Origin: an uncultured Lachnospiraceae bacterium
GTDB lineage: Bacteria > Bacillota > Clostridia > Lachnospirales > Lachnospiraceae
Length of the DNA stretch: 17,573 bases
Reading direction: 5' to 3'
Assembly: GCA_946611525.1 (NCBI GenBank)
Contig: CAMODS010000008.1
Location: forward strand, 1-17,573
The notes beneath the pieces were generated by a model that made no database searches, was not told the origin of the DNA, and worked only from the letters and a program-made list of their open reading frames with translations. The position numbers and the translations under genes were made by a program. Below, in pieces: positions 13,826 to 17,573 of the stretch (position 1 is the first letter of the stretch; each line of letters starts with the position of its first letter).

Positions 13826-15724
13826 ATGAGTAATTTTACGGAACTTGACAGCTATTTATTCGGTCAGGCCACCCATTACGATATCTTCCGCAAGCTTGGT
13901 GCGCACCAGGCTGTGGTTGACGGAGTAGAGGGCGTGGTCTTTGACGTATGGGCTCCCCATGCGGCGGCAGTCAGTGTGGTCGGAGATTTCAACGGATGGA
14001 ATGAAAATGCTCACGTTATGGAACGTGTGGCTCCCGGTGAGATGGGCATATATGAAGCTTTCGTCCCCGAAGCAAGAGAAGGTCAGCTATACAAGTACCT
14101 GATATACACAAAGGGCGGTGAGAGACTTTACAAGGCAGATCCCTATGCCACATCTGCAGAGCTGCGTCCCGAAACTGCATCCAAGATCTTTTTCACTGAG
14201 GGATATAAGTGGACAGATAACGCCTGGATGAAAAAGAGGGAAGACAAGACCCCCTGTTATGAGAGACCCATGACGATATATGAAGTTCATCCGGGTTCCT
14301 GGAAGCGCCATCCCGGCAGGGAGGACGATGGCTTTTACTCATACAAGGAGTTTGCCAAGGCCCTTGCCGATTATGTGGTGGAAATGGGTTATACCCACGT
14401 GGAGCTTATGGGTATCTCCGAGTATCCCTTTGACGGATCCTGGGGTTATCAGGTGACGGGTTACTACGCACCGACTTCACGCTATGGCACCCCCAAGGAC
14501 TTTATGTATCTGGTTAATTATCTCCATAAAAAGGGGATCGGAGTGATCCTGGACTGGGTTCCTGCTCACTTCCCCAGAGATGCACACGGTCTCGCAGACT
14601 TTGATGGCGAGGCGCTTTATGAGTATGCCGATCCCAAAAAGGGTGAGCATCCCGACTGGGGCACCAAGATATTTGATTACGGTAAAAACGAGGTTAAAAA
14701 CTTCCTTATAGGCAGTGCTATTAACTGGGTAGAGACCTATCACGTGGATGGTCTGAGAGTAGATGCTGTGGCCTCCATGCTTTATCTGGATTACGGCAAG
14801 AGCGATGGCCAGTGGGTTGCCAATGAGTATGGCGGCAACGAGAACTTAGAGGCCATCGAGTTTTTCAAGCACATCAATACCCTTATCACCGGCAGATATC
14901 CCGGCGTTGTCATGATCGCCGAGGAGTCCACCGCCTGGCCCAAGGTTACCGGCTCTGTGGAGGATGACGGCTTAAACTTCTCCTTCAAGTGGAACATGGG
15001 CTGGATGCACGACTTTTTGGATTACATGAAGCTGGATCCATATTTCCGCAAGGACAACCACAACAAGATGACCTTTGCCATGAGTTACAATGAGTACGAG
15101 AAGTACATCCTGGTGTTATCCCATGACGAGGTGGTACATCTGAAGTGTTCCATGATCAACAAGATGCCCGGGCTGGAGGGAGATAAGTTTAAAAACCTTA
15201 AGGCCGGCTATGCATTTATGATGGGACATCCCGGTAAAAAGCTTTTGTTCATGGGTCAGGACTTCGCGCAGTATCAGGAGTGGAGCGAGAAGAGAGAGCT
15301 TGATTGGTATCTTTTGGACAACCCGCAGAACAAGGCCATCAATGACTGGATGAAGGATCTTTTACATATTTATAAAAAGTATCCGGCTATGTATGAGCAG
15401 GATTCCAGTTGGGCAGGCTTTGAGTGGATCAATGCAAATGACAGCTACAGAAATATATTCAGCTTTGTGAGAAAGGCCAAAAACGGCAAGAACAGCCTTT
15501 TGTTCGTCGTGAATTTCTCGCCCATGGCTTATGATGACTACCGTGTCGGCGTTCCCGAGAATAAAAAGCTAAAGCTTATTTTAAACAGTGAATCGCCGGC
15601 GTACAACGGCACTGACGGAAAGAGAAAGTCTACCTACACCCCCGAGGCACAGGAGTGTGACGGCAGGGAGTATTCGGTGGCATATCCTCTTCCCGCTTAT
15701 GGTGTGGCAGTTTTTGTGTTCTGA
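13826..15724 (+). CDS. glgB: 1,4-alpha-glucan branching enzyme GlgB
   Basis: A 632-residue GH13 enzyme. It cuts an alpha-1,4 glucan chain and rejoins it through an alpha-1,6 bond, adding branches to glycogen in the cytoplasm. The N-terminal CBM48 domain (~residues 25-110) includes FDVWAPHAAAVSVVGDFNGW. The catalytic barrel shows the branching-enzyme version of the conserved regions: GLRVDAVASMLYLDYG with the nucleophile D313, MIAEESTAWP with the acid/base E366, and LSHDEVVH with H433 and D434. A beta-rich C-terminal domain follows to the end. Length and motifs are normal for bacterial GlgB. The ribosome site is AAGGGGG, with the ATG at 13826. No other glycogen gene (glgA, glgC, glgP) lies in the window, so this is not a classical glg operon. 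Confidence 0.97.
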   Translation: MSNFTELDSYLFGQATHYDIFRKLGAHQAVVDGVEGVVFDVWAPHAAAVSVVGDFNGWNENAHVMERVAPGEMGIYEAFVPEAREGQLYKYLIYTKGGERLYKADPYATSAELRPETASKIFFTEGYKWTDNAWMKKREDKTPCYERPMTIYEVHPGSWKRHPGREDDGFYSYKEFAKALADYVVEMGYTHVELMGISEYPFDGSWGYQVTGYYAPTSRYGTPKDFMYLVNYLHKKGIGVILDWVPAHFPRDAHGLADFDGEALYEYADPKKGEHPDWGTKIFDYGKNEVKNFLIGSAINWVETYHVDGLRVDAVASMLYLDYGKSDGQWVANEYGGNENLEAIEFFKHINTLITGRYPGVVMIAEESTAWPKVTGSVEDDGLNFSFKWNMGWMHDFLDYMKLDPYFRKDNHNKMTFAMSYNEYEKYILVLSHDEVVHLKCSMINKMPGLEGDKFKNLKAGYAFMMGHPGKKLLFMGQDFAQYQEWSEKRELDWYLLDNPQNKAINDWMKDLLHIYKKYPAMYEQDSSWAGFEWINANDSYRNIFSFVRKAKNGKNSLLFVVNFSPMAYDDYRVGVPENKKLKLILNSESPAYNGTDGKRKSTYTPEAQECDGREYSVAYPLPAYGVAVFVF

Positions 15725-15755
15725 TCCTTACCTTTAAAATGAAGGTTTGTATGTC

Positions 15756-16922
15756 ATGCAGGAAGATTATGAAGTAGAAACAGAAGAGACAGAAGAGATT
15801 GATACAGGTCGGGGCGGACTTTCTAACGGAAAGCGCGCCCTGATTTTTGTGGCTTTAGCACTGGTATTGGCGGCTGTTATGGTAGTGTTGTGGCTTTTTG
15901 CTTCCTATTACGACTATGAAGAGATGTCCTCTACAGAGCTTGCCAATGAGGCTGAGACCAGATACACGGATTTCAGGGAAAATCTTTTGTCATACAGCAG
16001 AGATGGGGCGTTTTATACTGATTACAGCGGCAATCTGATCTGGAACTACACCTATGAGATGGATGAGCCGCGCATTGAAAGCTGTGGAGACAGGCTTTTG
16101 ATATATGACAGACAGGGTACCAGGATGATCATCCAGTCATCTGCCGGCAATGTGGGAGAGATTTCCACCACACTTCCCATAGTGGATGCTGATGTTTCGG
16201 CGGGCGGTGAGACTGCGGTACTGATGCAGGATGGCAGTACGGGGGACGTTACACTATATGCCGCTGACGGAAGCATAGTGGCATCCGGTGAGGTTCATAC
16301 GGCAAATACGGGATATCCGGTGGCAATTGCTGTATCATCAGATGGCAAGCGGATGGCCCTTTCTCTTATTAACCTAAACGACGGAGATGTAAAGAGTACT
16401 CTCAATTTCTATGATTTCGGTAACGAGGGAGCTCAGCAAAAGGACAATATCACCGCCAGCTATTCCTATTCGGACATGGTGATACCGGATATAGACTTTG
16501 TGGATGATGATAAGCTGGTGGCTTTTGGCGATACCGAGATAGTGATATATACTGCCGGATCTTCTCCAAAGGTGGGAGCTGAGGTGTTTTTACCGGACAG
16601 CATAATCAGTGTTTTTCACAATGATTCCTACATAGGCATGGTCTATACCGGCTCTGAAGGCAATGAGCTTAAGGTTTGTTCCCTGTCGGGGGCGGAAAAG
16701 TACTGTATACCTACCGATACTTCATACACCAAATGTGAGTTTAATAAAAATGATGAGGTTATGCTGACGGATGGTGAGGACATTTCGATTTTTACCCTGT
16801 TGGGGGTGGAGAAGTTCAGATATCACTTTAATGAAGGTTTTTATGAGATGATCCCCTGGGAGACGTCGAAAACCTACGTAATGATTGAAAAAGGCGCTAT
16901 CAGGAGGATCAGATTGAAATGA
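15756..16922 (+). CDS. Membrane-anchored DUF5711-like protein
   Basis: 388 residues from the ATG at 15756, preferred over the in-frame TTG at 15747 because GAAGG (15741-15745) is too close to the TTG. The first ~25 residues are acidic and cytoplasmic, then comes one membrane segment (ALIFVALALVLAAVMVVLWLFASYY, ~25-50), and the rest is extracytoplasmic. That part opens with YSRDGAFYTDYSGNLIWNYTYEMDEP and continues as repeated beta strands (DRQGTRMIIQSSAGNVG, LNFYDFGNEG), like a propeller built from WD/PQQ-type blades. This fits the DUF5711 family known from Lachnospiraceae, whose function is unknown. The stop overlaps the cvpA-like start by four bases (ATGA), so the two are translationally coupled and probably act at the same membrane site. 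Confidence 0.85.
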   Translation: MQEDYEVETEETEEIDTGRGGLSNGKRALIFVALALVLAAVMVVLWLFASYYDYEEMSSTELANEAETRYTDFRENLLSYSRDGAFYTDYSGNLIWNYTYEMDEPRIESCGDRLLIYDRQGTRMIIQSSAGNVGEISTTLPIVDADVSAGGETAVLMQDGSTGDVTLYAADGSIVASGEVHTANTGYPVAIAVSSDGKRMALSLINLNDGDVKSTLNFYDFGNEGAQQKDNITASYSYSDMVIPDIDFVDDDKLVAFGDTEIVIYTAGSSPKVGAEVFLPDSIISVFHNDSYIGMVYTGSEGNELKVCSLSGAEKYCIPTDTSYTKCEFNKNDEVMLTDGEDISIFTLLGVEKFRYHFNEGFYEMIPWETSKTYVMIEKGAIRRIRLK

Positions 16923-17500
16923 TTGAGATTAATGGATTATTTATCGTTGTGATATTCATACTGGCTGCGTGCATGTTCATAGGATACATGCGCGGACTAC
17001 TGGGGATTGTATTTGGGATCGCATCCTGGGTATTCTTTTTTGTGTTTGTGAAATTTGCTTCTCCCGCAGTATACGAGAATCTGAAGGGCAGCGAAGTAGA
17101 AAAGAACATATCAGCCTGGGTAAAACAAACTTTGAGTGAAAAGTCTATGGATTTTGCTGCGGATGTTGCAAAAGATGTACTTACTGACACTATCATGAAG
17201 GGATTATCAACAGTCATTGCGGCAGTGATCGCAATTATTATCTGCGTGGCGGTACTTATCGTAATAAAGCTTATCAGCGATGCCCCGCTTTTGGGTGGAG
17301 CCAATCACGCTGCGGGATTATTGTTTGGAGTAGTAGAGGGAATGCTGGTGATCTCCCTTCTGTTTTTCGCGATATCCATATTTGCAACAGCAGACGCCGT
17401 GGCAGGACTTGTTGAGCAGATCAATAACAATATCATCCTTAAATCCCTGTATGATCACAATCCGATACAGCTGTTTTCAGGCATTCTGCTGGGGATTTAA
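16919..17500 (+). CDS. CvpA family membrane protein
   Basis: 193 residues with about four membrane helices. An N-terminal pair (FIVVIFILAACMFIGYMRG, then LLGIVFGIASWVFFFVFVKF) is joined by the short G-Y-x-R-G turn typical of CvpA. Two further helices lie at ~residues 95-120 and 130-160. The soluble loop (~55-90) is charged. CvpA proteins are needed for colicin V production in E. coli and are linked to envelope and cell-division functions elsewhere; the mechanism is unclear. The ATG at 16919 is served by AGGAGG (16902-16907) inside the end of the DUF5711-like gene. The gene appears complete and ends 30 bases before a new promoter. No hairpin terminator follows it. Confidence 0.88.
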   Translation: MIEINGLFIVVIFILAACMFIGYMRGLLGIVFGIASWVFFFVFVKFASPAVYENLKGSEVEKNISAWVKQTLSEKSMDFAADVAKDVLTDTIMKGLSTVIAAVIAIIICVAVLIVIKLISDAPLLGGANHAAGLLFGVVEGMLVISLLFFAISIFATADAVAGLVEQINNNIILKSLYDHNPIQLFSGILLGI

Positions 17501-17529
17501 AAAATCTTTAAAAAAATCGAAAATAATTG

Positions 17530-17558
17530 TTGACAGACCACCGAGATTTTGATATTAT
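17530..17558 (+). promoter_or_regulatory. Strong sigma-A promoter
   Basis: A perfect -35 TTGACA (17530-17535), an exact 17-base spacer, and a -10 TATTAT (17553-17558) with one mismatch to consensus. Transcription should start near 17564-17566, inside the GC-rich last bases. It is the best housekeeping promoter in the window and is aimed at a gene beyond its right edge. Promoters this strong often serve rRNA, tRNA or other highly expressed genes, but the target cannot be seen. Confidence 0.85.
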
Positions 17559-17573
17559 ACTATCCGCACCGCG

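Noticed and set aside
1..17573. CRISPR array, IS element or phage genes
   Set aside because: No regularly spaced repeats, transposase, integrase or terminal inverted repeats were seen on either strand.

Overview
The window reads as chromosomal DNA from a Gram-positive anaerobe of the class Clostridia, most likely family Lachnospiraceae. This is inference from gene content: an atypical 750-residue aconitase-family hydratase, a DUF5711-like protein, a CmpB-type permease next to an HD protein, an orphan AmrS radical SAM enzyme, and a TPR protein with a CbbX/SpoVK-like domain. Strong AGGAGG-type ribosome sites fit too. All 14 protein genes lie on the plus strand; one tRNA gene lies on the minus strand. 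I see no IS element, CRISPR array, phage gene or integrase.

Left end (1-2547): a receiver domain (possibly the tail of a protein that starts outside the window), then an uncharacterised acidic 401-residue protein, then a DUF1295 membrane protein. The leader of the acidic protein is the most informative regulatory DNA here. A sigma-28/SigD-type promoter overlaps the stop codon of the receiver gene. It is followed by two hairpins that each present an ACGGAN hexaloop, the second over the ribosome site, as in CsrA-controlled flagellar leaders. No flagellar gene lies in the window, so the leader is the evidence that this gene belongs to the motility regulon.

2548-2984: a minus-strand tRNA-Gly(CCC) and a 344-base non-coding stretch with inverted repeats, a 10-bp direct repeat and a strong plus-strand terminator.

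2985-6592: a compact cluster of CmpB-like permease, HD phosphohydrolase, LUD protein, YczE-like membrane protein and AmrS. It carries two copies of a short dispersed repeat, each at a gene 3' end; one supplies the stop codon of the HD gene.

6668-9681: a coiled-coil protein translationally coupled to the aconitase-like hydratase. 9753-17500: an AI-2E family transporter, a TPR protein with a degenerate AAA+ domain, glycogen branching enzyme GlgB, a membrane-anchored DUF5711-like protein and a CvpA-family protein, closely spaced. The window ends in a near-consensus sigma-A promoter whose gene lies outside.

Most of the window is ordinary housekeeping or accessory chromosome. The parts that deserve attention are the motility-type leader with its unknown protein, the apparently catalytically degenerate AAA+ domain, and the repeat-remodelled end of the HD gene.
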